From Streptomonospora sp. PA3 (GTDB lineage Bacteria; Actinomycetota; Actinomycetes; Streptosporangiales; Streptosporangiaceae): a stretch of DNA of 64,000 nt. The stretch is taken from the NCBI RefSeq assembly GCF_009728995.1, contig NZ_VTZW01000008.1, forward strand, positions 124,001 through 188,000, in the 5' to 3' direction. Under the pieces are notes generated by a model. The model was not told the DNA's origin and searched no databases. It saw nothing but the letters and a program-made list of their open reading frames with translations. Position numbers and translations under genes: made by a program. Positions 39,710 to 48,840 of this stretch are shown piece by piece (positions within the stretch are counted from its first letter, which is position 1; the number at the start of each line of letters is the position of its first letter).

Positions 39710-40894
39710 CTAGCGGATCTCCAGCGTATCCAGGTAGGCGCGGGCGTTGCGGGCCGTCTCGGCCAGGGAGTCGCCGCCGAACTTCTCCACCGCCGCCTCG
39801 GCCAGCACCAGCGCGACCATGGCCTCGGCCACCACGCCGGCGGCGGGCACCGCCGTGACGTCGCTGCGCTGGTGGTGGGCCCGGGTGGGTTCGCCGGTGG
39901 CCACGTCCACGGTCTCCAGCGCCCGCGGGACGGTGGCGATGGGCTTCATGGCCGCGCGCACCCGCAGCGGCTCGCCGGTGGTCATGCCGCCCTCCACGCC
40001 GCCGGCGCGGTTGCTGCGGCGGCGCACGCCCGCGCTGCCGGGCTCGGGCTCGATCTCGTCGTGGGCGGCCGAGCCGCGGCGGGCCGCGGTGCGGAAGCCG
40101 TCACCGACCTCCACACCCTTGATGGCCTGGATGCCCATCAGGGCGCCCGCCAGGCGGGAGTCCAGCCGGCGGTCCCAGTGGACGTGGCTGCCCAGGCCCG
40201 GCGGCAGGCCGTAGGCCAGCACCTCCACGACGCCGCCCAGGGTGTCGCCGGCTTTCCTGGTGTCGTCGACCTCGGCGACCATGCGGGCGCTGGTGTCGGG
40301 GTCGAAGCAGCGCAGCGGGTCGGCGTCGATGCGCTCCAGGTCGCCGGGCTCGGGCTGGACCGAGTCGGGGACGCTGACGGTGCCCATCGACACGACGTGG
40401 CTGAGCACCTCCACGCCCAGCGCCTGGCGGCAGAAGGCGCGGGCGACCTCGCCGATGGCCACGCGCGCGGCGGTCTCCCGGGCGCTGGCGCGCTCCAGCA
40501 CCGGCCGGGCCTCGTCGTGGCCGTACTTCTGCATGCCGACCAGGTCGGCGTGGCCGGGGCGGGGCCGGGTCAGCGGGGCGTTGCGCGCCACGCCCTCCAA
40601 CTCCTCGGCCGGGACGGGGTCGGCCGACATCACCCGCTCCCACTTGGGCCACTCGGAGTTGGCCACCTGCACGGCCACCGGCCCACCCTGGGTCAGGCCG
40701 TGCCGGATGCCCCCGACCAGGGTCACCTCGTCCTGCTCGAACTTCATCCGGGCGCCCCGGCCGTACCCGGCGCGACGGCGGCGCAGCGCGGCGGCGATGT
40801 CGTCCGAGGTGACGGCGACGCCGGCCGGGAGGCCCTCCAGTATCGCGACGAGTGCCGGTCCGTGGGACTCCCCCGCGGTCAGCCAGCGCAACAT
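39710..40894 (-). CDS. aroC: Chorismate synthase
   Basis: AroC makes chorismate from EPSP using reduced FMN. The 394-residue protein has [62 protein letters not shown] and [20 protein letters not shown], all family signatures. It starts at ATG (40894). It is the first gene of the aroC-aroK-aroB run. The FMN need links loosely to the riboflavin operon in this window, but the genes are not adjacent. Confidence 0.97.
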   Translation of the reverse strand: MLRWLTAGESHGPALVAILEGLPAGVAVTSDDIAAALRRRRAGYGRGARMKFEQDEVTLVGGIRHGLTQGGPVAVQVANSEWPKWERVMSADPVPAEELEGVARNAPLTRPRPGHADLVGMQKYGHDEARPVLERASARETAARVAIGEVARAFCRQALGVEVLSHVVSMGTVSVPDSVQPEPGDLERIDADPLRCFDPDTSARMVAEVDDTRKAGDTLGGVVEVLAYGLPPGLGSHVHWDRRLDSRLAGALMGIQAIKGVEVGDGFRTAARRGSAAHDEIEPEPGSAGVRRRSNRAGGVEGGMTTGEPLRVRAAMKPIATVPRALETVDVATGEPTRAHHQRSDVTAVPAAGVVAEAMVALVLAEAAVEKFGGDSLAETARNARAYLDTLEIR

Positions 40895-40945
40895 GCTCCG
40901 ATCATGTCACGTGCCGCCGCCCGCAGGCACATCGAGGCGGCCGCC

Positions 40946-41809
40946 TCAGCCCGTCAGCGCGGAGGGCACGCCCGCCAGCAGCACCGCCAGCGCGCCGCCG
41001 AGCATGAACGGGCCGAAGGGGATCGGTGTGCGGCGGGTGGCGCGGCGCAGCGCCAGCAGGACCAGGCCGAAGACCGACGCGCAGAGGAAGGCCGCCAGGG
41101 TGCCCGCCACCACGGCGCCGGCTCCGGCGAAGCCGAGGTACAGCCCGACCAGCCCGGCGCTCTTGACGTCGCCCCAGCCCATGCCCGCCGGGTTGATGAA
41201 CCACAGCAGCCAGTACAGGACGGCGAGGCCGGCCATGCCGCCGAGCGGACCGAGCACGGCGAGCAGGTCGGTGCCGGCGAGCGCCGGCGCGCCGGGGGCG
41301 GCGGGCGTGCGGGCGGCGTGCCGCCAGACGGCGGCTCCGGCCACCAGGGGGACGGCGACGGGATAGGCCGGTGCGACGAGCGCGTTGGGCAGCCGGTGCA
41401 CGCGGATGTCGACGGCGGCCAGCGGCACGCCTACGGCCGCGAAGAACAGCAGCGCCGCGGTCCACAGCGGGTTGGCCGCCGCGCCGGAGACCCCGACGGC
41501 GAGCCCGACCGCGGCGAAGAGCAGGGCGGTCGCCGCGGCGGCCCCGAACGAGGAGGGCACCCGCTCGCCGCAGGCCGGGCAGCGCCCGCTGCGGGCGAAC
41601 CCGCGCACCCGCACGGCCGGCAGCCACGGCAGGAACGGGATGGCGGCGCCGCAGTGGGGGCAGGCGGGCGGGGGCGGCGGGGCGTCGTCGTCCTCGGCCG
41701 AGGGCTCGTGGCGGGCGAAGAGGGGGACCATCCGGCCGGTCGCCGCGCCCGCCCCCGCGCCCGCGGCCCCCAGCAGCAGCGCCAGCGCTATGTCGGCGAA
41801 TCCGGGCAT
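40946..41809 (-). CDS. Prepilin peptidase (A24 family)
   Basis: This membrane aspartic protease cleaves, and may methylate, type IV prepilin-like proteins. The protein has 287 residues. Two cysteine pairs (CPHC and CPAC, about residues 50-78) form the zinc-binding cytoplasmic domain of full-length enzymes. The catalytic aspartates lie in AAVDIRVHRLPN and GMGWGDVKSAGLVGLYLGF. About seven membrane helices are visible. No pilin or secretion gene is in the window. A prepilin peptidase beside aroC is seen in other actinobacteria, where substrates lie elsewhere. It starts at ATG (41809), and 51 bases separate it from aroC. Confidence 0.92.
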   Translation of the reverse strand: MPGFADIALALLLGAAGAGAGAATGRMVPLFARHEPSAEDDDAPPPPPACPHCGAAIPFLPWLPAVRVRGFARSGRCPACGERVPSSFGAAAATALLFAAVGLAVGVSGAAANPLWTAALLFFAAVGVPLAAVDIRVHRLPNALVAPAYPVAVPLVAGAAVWRHAARTPAAPGAPALAGTDLLAVLGPLGGMAGLAVLYWLLWFINPAGMGWGDVKSAGLVGLYLGFAGAGAVVAGTLAAFLCASVFGLVLLALRRATRRTPIPFGPFMLGGALAVLLAGVPSALTG

Positions 41810-41879
41810 GGCCGGAACCTAGCCGATCGCCGGGTGCGGCGCCCAGTGCGGGTGCGGGATTGGGGACGGGGGCGGCGGT

Positions 41880-42584
41880 TCAGGCCCTGCGGTCGGCGCG
41901 CACCACGGCGCTGAGCTCGACGCCGCCGGGCAGCAGCGGGGCGAGTTCGGTGGTGAGGCGGTCGGCGACGCGGCGCAGCGACTCGTCGTCGCGCCGCTCC
42001 AGCTCCAGGCGGATACCGAGGTCGGCGCGGTCGGACTCGTGGACGCGCACCCGTTCGATGCCGAACTCGGTGTGGGTGACGCGGTAGATCCGCGCGAGCA
42101 CCTGGGGGTCGTCCTTGGGCGCCGGCACGGTGCCGTGCTCGGCCAGGGTCGTCAGGAACCGGCCCTGGACGGCGTAGGTGACCGGTCCGGCGACGTCGAC
42201 GACCACGGCGTCGGCGCCCTCGTCCACGGCGGCGCGGCAGGCCTCGGCCGCGGTGACGGGCACCGGGCGGGCGTCGGCGCGCCAGGCGCGGGCCGAGTCC
42301 ACGCAGGTGAACGCGAGCACGCCGCGGCGCCCGTCCTCACCGATCATCAGCGGCAGCGCGATGTCGCTGGTCTTGTCGCGGGTGAGGCCGGAGTCGTCCT
42401 CCTCGGTCTCGCCGGCCACGGCCACCACCGGCACCAGCACGCGCGACTCGCCGAGCGCGGCGAGCACCTGCCGGTCGCCGGCCTCGCCGCGCGCGTAGGC
42501 GGCCAGCCGGGCGGCGACCTTGGGATCGGGCGAACCGTCGTCGTCGCGGAAACGCTGTGCTCCGGTGATGGTGGGGCGGGTCAC
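41880..42584 (-). CDS. SseB family protein
   Basis: The protein has 234 residues and is probably cytoplasmic. Two alpha/beta SseB-type halves are visible: RVLVPVVAV to LPLMIGEDGRRGVLAFTCVD, and DARPVPVTAAEACRAAVDEG to VAGPVTYAVQG. An HTEFGIERVRVHESDRADLG segment and a C-terminal LTTELAPLLPGGVELSAVVR follow. The biochemical function of actinobacterial SseB-like proteins is unknown. It starts at GTG (42584). It diverges from the YceI-like gene across a 199-base gap that holds no clear promoter pair. Confidence 0.85.
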   Translation of the reverse strand: MTRPTITGAQRFRDDDGSPDPKVAARLAAYARGEAGDRQVLAALGESRVLVPVVAVAGETEEDDSGLTRDKTSDIALPLMIGEDGRRGVLAFTCVDSARAWRADARPVPVTAAEACRAAVDEGADAVVVDVAGPVTYAVQGRFLTTLAEHGTVPAPKDDPQVLARIYRVTHTEFGIERVRVHESDRADLGIRLELERRDDESLRRVADRLTTELAPLLPGGVELSAVVRADRRA

Positions 42585-42783
42585 GACGGGTCCAGGCTCC
42601 TGCTCCTCGGGGTGCGCCGCCCCGGTCGGGACGTCGTGACCAGCTTAGGTGAAGCGCTGCGGCCGTCGGGCGGCGACACGGGCGCGGCGCGCGGGCGGCG
42701 CCGATCGCACGGACCGTCGCTCTTCAGGCACACGTCACTACACTGAGCCACGAACATCGGCGATGACGCAAGCAGGGGGAGAC

Positions 42784-43329
42784 ATGTCCGACGCGGAGCT
42801 GAAGCCGGGGACCTGGCGGATCGACACCGCGCATTCGATCATCGGGTTCTCGGTGCGCCACATGATGGTCAGCCGGGTGCGCGGCCGGTTCGAGAGATTC
42901 GACGCGGTGCTGACCGTGCCGGAGGACCCGATGCAGTCGTCGGTGCGCGCCACCATCGACGCCGACTCCATCAACACCGACAACGAGCAGCGCGACAACC
43001 ACGTCCGCTCCGCCGACTTCTTCGACACCGCCACCCATCCGCAGTGGATCTTCGAGTCCACCGGGATCCGCACCTCCGGCGAGGACTTCCTGCTGGACGG
43101 GGACCTCACCGTGAAGGGCAACACCCGGCCGGTGGAGCTGCGGCTGGAGTTCAACGGCGTCACCCGCGACCCCTACGGCCTGCTGCGGGTCGGCTTCCAC
43201 GCCGAGACCGAGATCAGCCGCAGCGAATACGGGGTCGACATCGAGATGCCCATGGACGGCGGCGGCGTGGTGGTCGCCGACCGGATCAGGATCGAGCTCG
43301 ACGCCGAGTTCACCCTGGACGAGGAGTAG
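42784..43329 (+). CDS. YceI family protein
   Basis: This 181-residue lipocalin-like protein belongs to a family that binds polyisoprenoids or other amphiphiles. It has GTWRIDTAHSIIGFSVRHMM, RGRFERFDAVLTV, DADSINTDNEQRDNHVRSAD, HPQWIFESTGI and LTVKGNTRPVELRLEF. No signal peptide is present, so it is likely cytoplasmic, as are many actinobacterial members. The ATG at 42784 follows GGGGGAGAC. The frame stays open upstream, but that part is unsupported. Confidence 0.92.
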   Translation: MSDAELKPGTWRIDTAHSIIGFSVRHMMVSRVRGRFERFDAVLTVPEDPMQSSVRATIDADSINTDNEQRDNHVRSADFFDTATHPQWIFESTGIRTSGEDFLLDGDLTVKGNTRPVELRLEFNGVTRDPYGLLRVGFHAETEISRSEYGVDIEMPMDGGGVVVADRIRIELDAEFTLDEE

Positions 43330-43433
43330 CCGCCCCGGCCCGCGCCCGCCGGCCGGGGCTATGCTCGTGGAGCCGCGGGGCGGCGGCCCCGCGCCCGCCT
43401 CCCGCGGCCCGCAGCACGTTTCCAAGGAGCGCC

Positions 43434-43754
43434 GTGCCCGATACACCGTTCACACCCGAGGCGGTCTCGGCGATCACCGGCCACATGAACCGCGACCACC
43501 CTCAGGAGACGCTCGCGATCTGCCGCGCCCTGGGCGGGGTGCCCCGGGCGAGCGCGGCGCGGATGACCGGCGTCGACGAGGCCGGCGGCGACTACGTCGC
43601 CGTCGTCGACGGTGCCGAGGCCGCGGTGCGCATCCCGTGGTCGCAGCGCCTCGTCGAGCGCGCCCAGGTCCGCCGCGAGGTCGTGCGGATGTACCGCGAG
43701 GCCTGCGAGCTGCTGGGCACCGCGCCCGTCGGCGAGGACGACGGCGGGCACTGA
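43434..43754 (+). CDS. DUF2470 domain protein
   Basis: This small 106-residue protein has the DUF2470 pattern AISAITGHMNRDHPQETL-like at its start (VSAITGHMNRDHPQETLAIC), then MTGVDEAGGDYVAVVDG and RIPWSQRLVERAQVRREVVR. The domain also occurs at the C-terminus of heme-utilising HugZ-like proteins; here it stands alone. It starts at GTG (43434), five bases after AAGGAG. It follows the YceI-like gene by 104 bases. Function is unknown. Confidence 0.88.
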   Translation: MPDTPFTPEAVSAITGHMNRDHPQETLAICRALGGVPRASAARMTGVDEAGGDYVAVVDGAEAAVRIPWSQRLVERAQVRREVVRMYREACELLGTAPVGEDDGGH

Positions 43755-43906
43755 CCTCTGCGGCGCCCCGCAGGGATCAGGGACGAATCCGGGTCGCGCC
43801 GCGCCCTCGGGCCCGCCGGCCTCCCCTACTCTGGACGGCACAGGCCCGGCGCCCTCGGGCGCCGTTTGGGCATCAGCGAGATCCCCCTGAGAGCGCCGCC
43901 ACCACG

Positions 43907-46591
43907 ATGGTCGATCCCGAGTCCGCAGACCCCGACTCGCCCACCCGGAACATCGAGCCGGCCGCAGCGACCACCCGGCTCGACTCCGACCGCGCCCGCA
44001 CCCGGTGGATCACCCGCGTCCTGCGCCCGCAGGACGCGGGGTCGCCCGACTCCTCCCCCACTGTGGCCGGGGCCGCTCCCGCCGCCCGCACCCGCGCCCT
44101 GAGGCGCACGGGCCCCGCCGCCGGCGGCGGTTCGCCCGCCCGGCCGGCTCCCTCCTGGTGGCGCCGCCTGGCGCTCGCCCTGGTGTCCTGGTTCCCGCGG
44201 CTGGTCGCGCGGGTGGTGGTGGGCCCGGCGGGAGAGATCGACTACGCGGTGCCCGCCGAGCTGCGGCGCGGCTACACCGTGCTGGAGCGCATCGGCGCCG
44301 GAGGCGAGGCCGTCGTCTACCTCGCCGAACCCGCCGGGGCCGGGCGCAGGCAGGGCCGCACGAACGCGGCCCAGCGGGAGCGGGGACGCCGCGTCGCGCT
44401 GAAGGTCTACCGCCCCGGACACGACATCAACCGCGAACTGCTCGACCGCCTGTGCGCCCGCGGCGAGGGCGACCCGCACACGCCCGCGATCCACGGCTAC
44501 GGCTACGCGCGCAGCTCCTGGGGCGAGGACGTGGCCTGGGAGGCCCAGGAGTACTTTCCCGAGGGATCGCTGCGCTCGGTGATCGACGGCGCCCCGGTCG
44601 ACGAGGAGACCGCCCGAGCCGTGGTGGCCGCCGTCGCCGAGTGCCTGCACCACTGGCAGGACGCGCTGCAGCACAACCACACCGACGTCAAGCCCGAGAA
44701 CCTGCTGATCCGCTCCAGCGACCCGCCCGTGTTCGCCCTGACCGACTTCGGCGGCGCGGTGCGGGCCACGATGAGCCGCGTCTACGGGGGCCTGGCGGTC
44801 ACCGAGGCCTACGCCGCCCCCGAGGTGGTCGAAGGCCGGCGCGAGGCTCCCGCGGCGTGGTGGTCGCTGGGTGTCATGGTGCACGAGCTGCTGACCGGGC
44901 GGCGCCCAGAGCGCGGCGAGAGCTGGCTGACGGCGCGCAGCACCGAGGTCGACGTCTCGGCCGTCGCCGACGAGTCCTGGCGGCTGCTGGTCCGCGGCCT
45001 GCTCACCCCCGCCCCTTCGGCGCGCTGGGGCCATGCCGAGGTGCGCCAGTGGCTGGCGGGCGAGCGGCCGAGCATCGCCAGGGCCCGCAGGTACGCGCCC
45101 ATCCGCTTCGCCGACGCCTCCCACGACGACCCGCCCAGCCTCGCCTTCGACCTGATGGACCGGTGGGACCGCGGCGAGGTGTGGCTGCGCACCCACTGGC
45201 CGACCCTGCGCACCTGGCTGGACCGGGAGGTCAACGACTACACCTTCGACCGCACCTACCTCACCGACCTCGACGCCCGCCCCGAGCGGGTGCACCTGGC
45301 CATCAGCGCGCTGGCGGCCCGGTTCGTACCGGGCATGCCGCCGCGCTTTCGGGGCCTGGACGTCAGCGCCGAGGGCGTGCTCGCGCTGGCCCGGGGCGGG
45401 GCGAGCCGGCACGCGGTGCTGCGCGAGGCCCTGGAACTGGGGGCGCTGGGCCTGGCGGCGCGGCACTGGTGCGGCCATCCCGGCTGCCGCGCCGAGGGGG
45501 CGGGGCGCTGCGCTCTGCTGGAGCACGTCCAGCACGAGGCGCCGCTGATCATGCGCCAGGTCGAGGCCACGGTACAGGGCCTCTCCGGCGGCCCGGCCGG
45601 GGCCGCCGGAGCCGCCGACCTGCCCCGCCACGCCTGGGACGGGGCCTGGGCGCTGGCGGCGGAACTGGCCCTGGACCCCGATGCGGCCGGGCGCGAGCGG
45701 GGGCGGCTGCGCGCCCAGTCCTGGCATCCGCGCCACCGCAGCCCGGCTCCGCACGTGGACTGGTGGCGCAGGCAGCGCGACATCGGGCTGCGGCGCCGCT
45801 CCGGTGCGCTGGCCGCCAACGCCGCCCTGGTGACCGCATCGCTGCTGCTGCCGGTCGCCGCCCGGCTCGGCGCCGCCGAACGCGACCGCGAGAAGCAGGA
45901 GAACCGCGCGCGGCGGCGCGACCGCTGGGCCGCCTTCTCCGACGCCGCCTCCGACCGCTGGCAGCGGGTGCGCGAGCGCGTCGGCGGCCCGCAGGCCCCG
46001 CCGCCCGAGCAGGCGGCCCCGCCCTGGGGCACGTCCCCCTACGGCCGGGCGGGCTCCCCCTACGGCCGCCCCCTCACCGAGGCCGAGCAGCGCAGGGCGC
46101 GCCGCCGCGAGGAGAAGGAGCGCAGGCGCGTCAACCGCAGCATGCGCCAGATCGAGCGGGCGCAGGGGGCCGGGCGGTGCCGCAGGTTCGCCTACCCCGC
46201 CGCGGTGGCGGGCCTGGTGGACGGCCTGGGCCGCGTGCTGCGCGCAGACGGCTTCTATCCCGAGCAGGCCGGCCCGATCGCCGACGCCTACACCGGTGTG
46301 GTGGATTTCTCCCGCAGCCCGGTGGTCTCCGCGGTCGCGGGCGCCGCCGACGCCGTGGTCGGGCTGCTTCCGGCGCGGATCGAGGACCAGTGGTGGCTTC
46401 CGGTGGTGCTGGGGGCGCTGCTGGTGCTGCTGGGCCGCACGGCTGCGGGCCGGGCGCGGGCGCGCACGCGGCTGGTGGCCTACCGGCTGGCGGTGGCCGG
46501 CTCGGTGCTTGCGCTCCTGGTCCTGCTGTCCAGCGGGCTGCTGATGGCGGGCGCCGGCGTGCTCATCCCGCTGTACAACGTCTTCGGCTGA
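43907..46591 (+). CDS. Large membrane Ser/Thr protein kinase
   Basis: The protein has 894 residues. The first 110 are Ser/Thr/Arg/Pro-rich. A Hanks-type kinase domain follows at about 123-385: glycine loop RIGAGGEAVVYLAEP, K166 in VALKVYRP, catalytic HTDVKPENLL (D260, K262, N265), DFG in LTDFGGAV (D280) and AYAAPEVV. All catalytic residues are present. Residues 390-630 form an unrecognised region with a C-x4-C-x7-C-x3-H cluster (CGHPGCRAEGAGRCALLEH). A charged Arg/Glu stretch follows, and the last 130 residues hold two or three membrane helices ending at LIPLYNVFG. This layout, kinase first and membrane anchor last, differs from PknA/B. The start ATG (43907) has a weak ribosome-binding site. 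Confidence 0.85.
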   Translation: MVDPESADPDSPTRNIEPAAATTRLDSDRARTRWITRVLRPQDAGSPDSSPTVAGAAPAARTRALRRTGPAAGGGSPARPAPSWWRRLALALVSWFPRLVARVVVGPAGEIDYAVPAELRRGYTVLERIGAGGEAVVYLAEPAGAGRRQGRTNAAQRERGRRVALKVYRPGHDINRELLDRLCARGEGDPHTPAIHGYGYARSSWGEDVAWEAQEYFPEGSLRSVIDGAPVDEETARAVVAAVAECLHHWQDALQHNHTDVKPENLLIRSSDPPVFALTDFGGAVRATMSRVYGGLAVTEAYAAPEVVEGRREAPAAWWSLGVMVHELLTGRRPERGESWLTARSTEVDVSAVADESWRLLVRGLLTPAPSARWGHAEVRQWLAGERPSIARARRYAPIRFADASHDDPPSLAFDLMDRWDRGEVWLRTHWPTLRTWLDREVNDYTFDRTYLTDLDARPERVHLAISALAARFVPGMPPRFRGLDVSAEGVLALARGGASRHAVLREALELGALGLAARHWCGHPGCRAEGAGRCALLEHVQHEAPLIMRQVEATVQGLSGGPAGAAGAADLPRHAWDGAWALAAELALDPDAAGRERGRLRAQSWHPRHRSPAPHVDWWRRQRDIGLRRRSGALAANAALVTASLLLPVAARLGAAERDREKQENRARRRDRWAAFSDAASDRWQRVRERVGGPQAPPPEQAAPPWGTSPYGRAGSPYGRPLTEAEQRRARRREEKERRRVNRSMRQIERAQGAGRCRRFAYPAAVAGLVDGLGRVLRADGFYPEQAGPIADAYTGVVDFSRSPVVSAVAGAADAVVGLLPARIEDQWWLPVVLGALLVLLGRTAAGRARARTRLVAYRLAVAGSVLALLVLLSSGLLMAGAGVLIPLYNVFG

Positions 46592-46607
46592 GCGGGGCCG
46601 GCCCCGC
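46592..46607 (+). terminator. Palindrome after the kinase stop
   Basis: GCGGGGCCGGCCCCGC is a perfect 16-base palindrome directly after the kinase stop codon. It can form a 6-bp GC stem with a four-base loop. There is no T-run. Confidence 0.4.
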
Positions 46608-46727
46608 GGCGGCGCAGGGACCTTCGTCCCCGGTTCCGGGCCGCGCGGGGTCGCACCGCCGAGGGCGCGGCGGCGGGCACTATCATCGCCCGGGACCGCA
46701 GAACGGCGTGGAAAGGGCGGCATACCG

Positions 46728-47624
46728 GTGGGCGACGCGATCGAGTTGGCGGCGGGCGAGTACCGGGCGGCGGTGGGCCGCCGGGGCGCGGCGCTGTGCC
46801 GACTGGCCTTCAAGGAGCGGGAGCTGACCTGGAGCGTCCCGCCCGACGAGCCGCCCCCGGCCTCCCACGGCCTGGTGCTGGCGCCCTGGCCGAACCGCAT
46901 CCGCGACGGCCACTACTCCTTCAAGGGCGTGGAGCACCGGTTGGAGGTCACCGAGCCCTCCCGCGGCGCGGCCCTGCACGGGCTGGCCTATGCCAAGGCG
47001 TGGCTGCCGGCGGAGATCTCCGCCGACCGGGCGCGGCTGACCTGCCTGCTGGACGGCGCCGAGGGATACCCCTTCCGCCTGGAGCTGTCCGCCGAGTACG
47101 CGCTGGACGCCTCGGGCGGCTTGTCGGTGACGCTGGCGGCGCGCAACACCGGCGACTCCGCCGCCCCCTACGGCACCGGCGCCCACCCGTTCCTGTCCGT
47201 GGCCGGGCCCATGGACGACGCCGTGCTCAAGCTGCCCGCATCCCGGCGGCTGCCCGTCGACGCCCGGCTGCTCCCCTCGGGCGAGCCCGAGCCGGTGGAG
47301 GGCACCGAGCACGATTTCCGCACGTCCCGGCCCATCGGGGCGACCGTCTTCGACACCGCCTTCACGGACCTGGAGCGCGGCTCCGACGGGTTGGCCTGGA
47401 CGGTGCTCAGCTCGGGCGGCCAGACGGTGGGGGTGTGGGCCGACGCCTCCATGGGCTGGCTGCAGGTGTTCAGCGCCGAGGGTGTGCCCGGCGGGCGGCA
47501 CCGCACCGGCCTCGCCGTGGAGCCGATGACCTGCCCGCCCGACGCCTTCAACTCCGGCACCGATCTGACGGTCCTGGAGCCGGGCGAGGAGACGAGTTCG
47601 CGGTTCGGCATCACCCGCCTCTAG
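46728..47624 (+). CDS. Aldose 1-epimerase family protein
   Basis: This 298-residue GalM-like mutarotase probably interconverts sugar anomers; the substrate is not evident. Family marks are LVLAPWPNRIRDGHYSF, RGAALHGLAYAKAWLP with the active-site histidine, PYGTGAHPFLSV, and GLAVEPMTCPPDAFNSG with the catalytic glutamate. It starts at GTG (46728), 137 bases after the kinase. Its stop is only a few bases from the left end of palindromic repeat locus D. The gene is convergent with mocA. Confidence 0.92.
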   Translation: MGDAIELAAGEYRAAVGRRGAALCRLAFKERELTWSVPPDEPPPASHGLVLAPWPNRIRDGHYSFKGVEHRLEVTEPSRGAALHGLAYAKAWLPAEISADRARLTCLLDGAEGYPFRLELSAEYALDASGGLSVTLAARNTGDSAAPYGTGAHPFLSVAGPMDDAVLKLPASRRLPVDARLLPSGEPEPVEGTEHDFRTSRPIGATVFDTAFTDLERGSDGLAWTVLSSGGQTVGVWADASMGWLQVFSAEGVPGGRHRTGLAVEPMTCPPDAFNSGTDLTVLEPGEETSSRFGITRL

Positions 47625-47626
47625 AG

Positions 47627-47918
47627 GCCGTGTTCAAGAACAGCGGGGGCGCTGGCTGTTCCAGGAACCCACCGGGTACCGCCTGGGGCGGTCGCCATCG
47701 GGGTTGCGGCAGTGATTGTGTGGTCGGTGACGGGGCGGTGCTGACTCCGGTTGCGGCCGACCGGGCCCGCAGTTCTTCGCAGATGGAGCCGCACCATTGG
47801 TGGCGGGCCTCCGAAACAAGGGTGCACCGCCGCTCGGCGGCAAGCTGGCGCACAGCGCTTCGCGCATCACAGCCCCATTGCCGCAACCTCCTGTGGTGAC
47901 CGTCTTCTTAATCAGGAC
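47627..47918. repeat. Palindromic repeat element, locus D
   Basis: This 292-base single copy has both ends. The left end is GCCGTGTTCAAGAA (47627-47640). The right end, read inward, is GTCCTGATTAAGAA (47918-47905). The orientation is reversed relative to loci A, B and E: the GGAACCCACCGGGTACC block is on the left and the GTCACCACAGGAGG block on the right. The core CCGCTCGGCGGCAAGCTGG and CTTCGCGCATCACAGCCCC are present near the right end. It fills the gap between the convergent epimerase and mocA genes. Confidence 0.88.
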
Positions 47919-47994
47919 GTAAGCGGTCGCGGGTCTCGGGCCCGCTCGGGAGAGCTGCGCGGCTTCTCCTGGAACCGGCGCGGCCGGCGCCTGC

Positions 47995-48633
47995 TCAGGC
48001 GGGAGGCGGGGCGGCGGAGCCGGCGTCGAGGGAGGCGCGCAGGCGCAGGAGGTCGTCGGGGGTGTCGATGTCGTCGGGGCTGGCCACATCGTCGCAGGGC
48101 ACGGTCGTCACCAGGTGGGAGTAGGCGCGCAGGAACGGGCGCGCTCCCACGTCGCCCTCGGCCAGGGCGTGGACGGTGGGCCAGTGCTCGCGGCCGAGCA
48201 GCACCGGGTTGCGCAGGTTGCCGGCGTAGGTGGCCGCGGCCGCGCGGGCCCCCTCGGCGTGGGCCGCCAGCAGCCGCCGCACGGCGGCGGCGGTCACCAG
48301 CGGCTGGTCGGCCAGTGCGACGACGACCGCGTCGGTCTCCTCGCCCAGGGCCGCCAGCCCCGCCCGCAGCGACGATCCCAGGCCGTCCTGCCACCCCGGG
48401 TTGTGCACGGCGGCCGCGCCCGCGGTCTCGACCTCGACGGCGCCCGTGACGACGTAGACGGGTGCGCAGCCGCCTTCGCGCAGGGTCCGGGCGCCCCGGT
48501 CGACGAGCCGCTCGCCGGCGATCTCCACCAGCGCCTTGGGGCGGCCCAGGCGGCTGCCCTTCCCCGCGGCCAGCAGCAGCCCGGCGACCGGCGCCGTGCG
48601 TTCGGCGCCCTCGCCCCGCTTGCGTGTCGTCAT
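47995..48633 (-). CDS. MocA-like nucleotidyltransferase
   Basis: The protein has 212 residues and a MobA/MocA-type fold. GLLLAAGKGSRLGRPKALVE is the NTP-binding signature, and VVVALADQPLVTAAAVRRLL, RNPVLLGREHWPTV and DDVASPDDIDTPDDL complete the family pattern. Members transfer CMP or GMP to molybdopterin. Gene context (XdhC, CoxE and CoxD-like genes upstream) favours a MocA-like role in making molybdopterin cytosine dinucleotide for a molybdenum hydroxylase. It starts at ATG (48633). The 207-base gap to xdhC holds no gene. Confidence 0.88.
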   Translation of the reverse strand: MTTRKRGEGAERTAPVAGLLLAAGKGSRLGRPKALVEIAGERLVDRGARTLREGGCAPVYVVTGAVEVETAGAAAVHNPGWQDGLGSSLRAGLAALGEETDAVVVALADQPLVTAAAVRRLLAAHAEGARAAAATYAGNLRNPVLLGREHWPTVHALAEGDVGARPFLRAYSHLVTTVPCDDVASPDDIDTPDDLLRLRASLDAGSAAPPPA

Positions 48634-48840
48634 GCCGCGATGATGCCACGCCGGACCTTCGCGGTGTCCGCCACTTCCGAGCGGAGGAAACTCACACCCC
48701 GCGGCACCGGCGGCGCCGCGGCGGATCCGGGCGGGTCGGCACCGGGGATTACACCGGACGGTGTCCGCTTCCGGCCGTCTGCCCCCGATCCGTCCGGGCG
48801 TGTCGCCCAGCGCGCCGGCGCGGGGGTGACGCCGGCGGCG

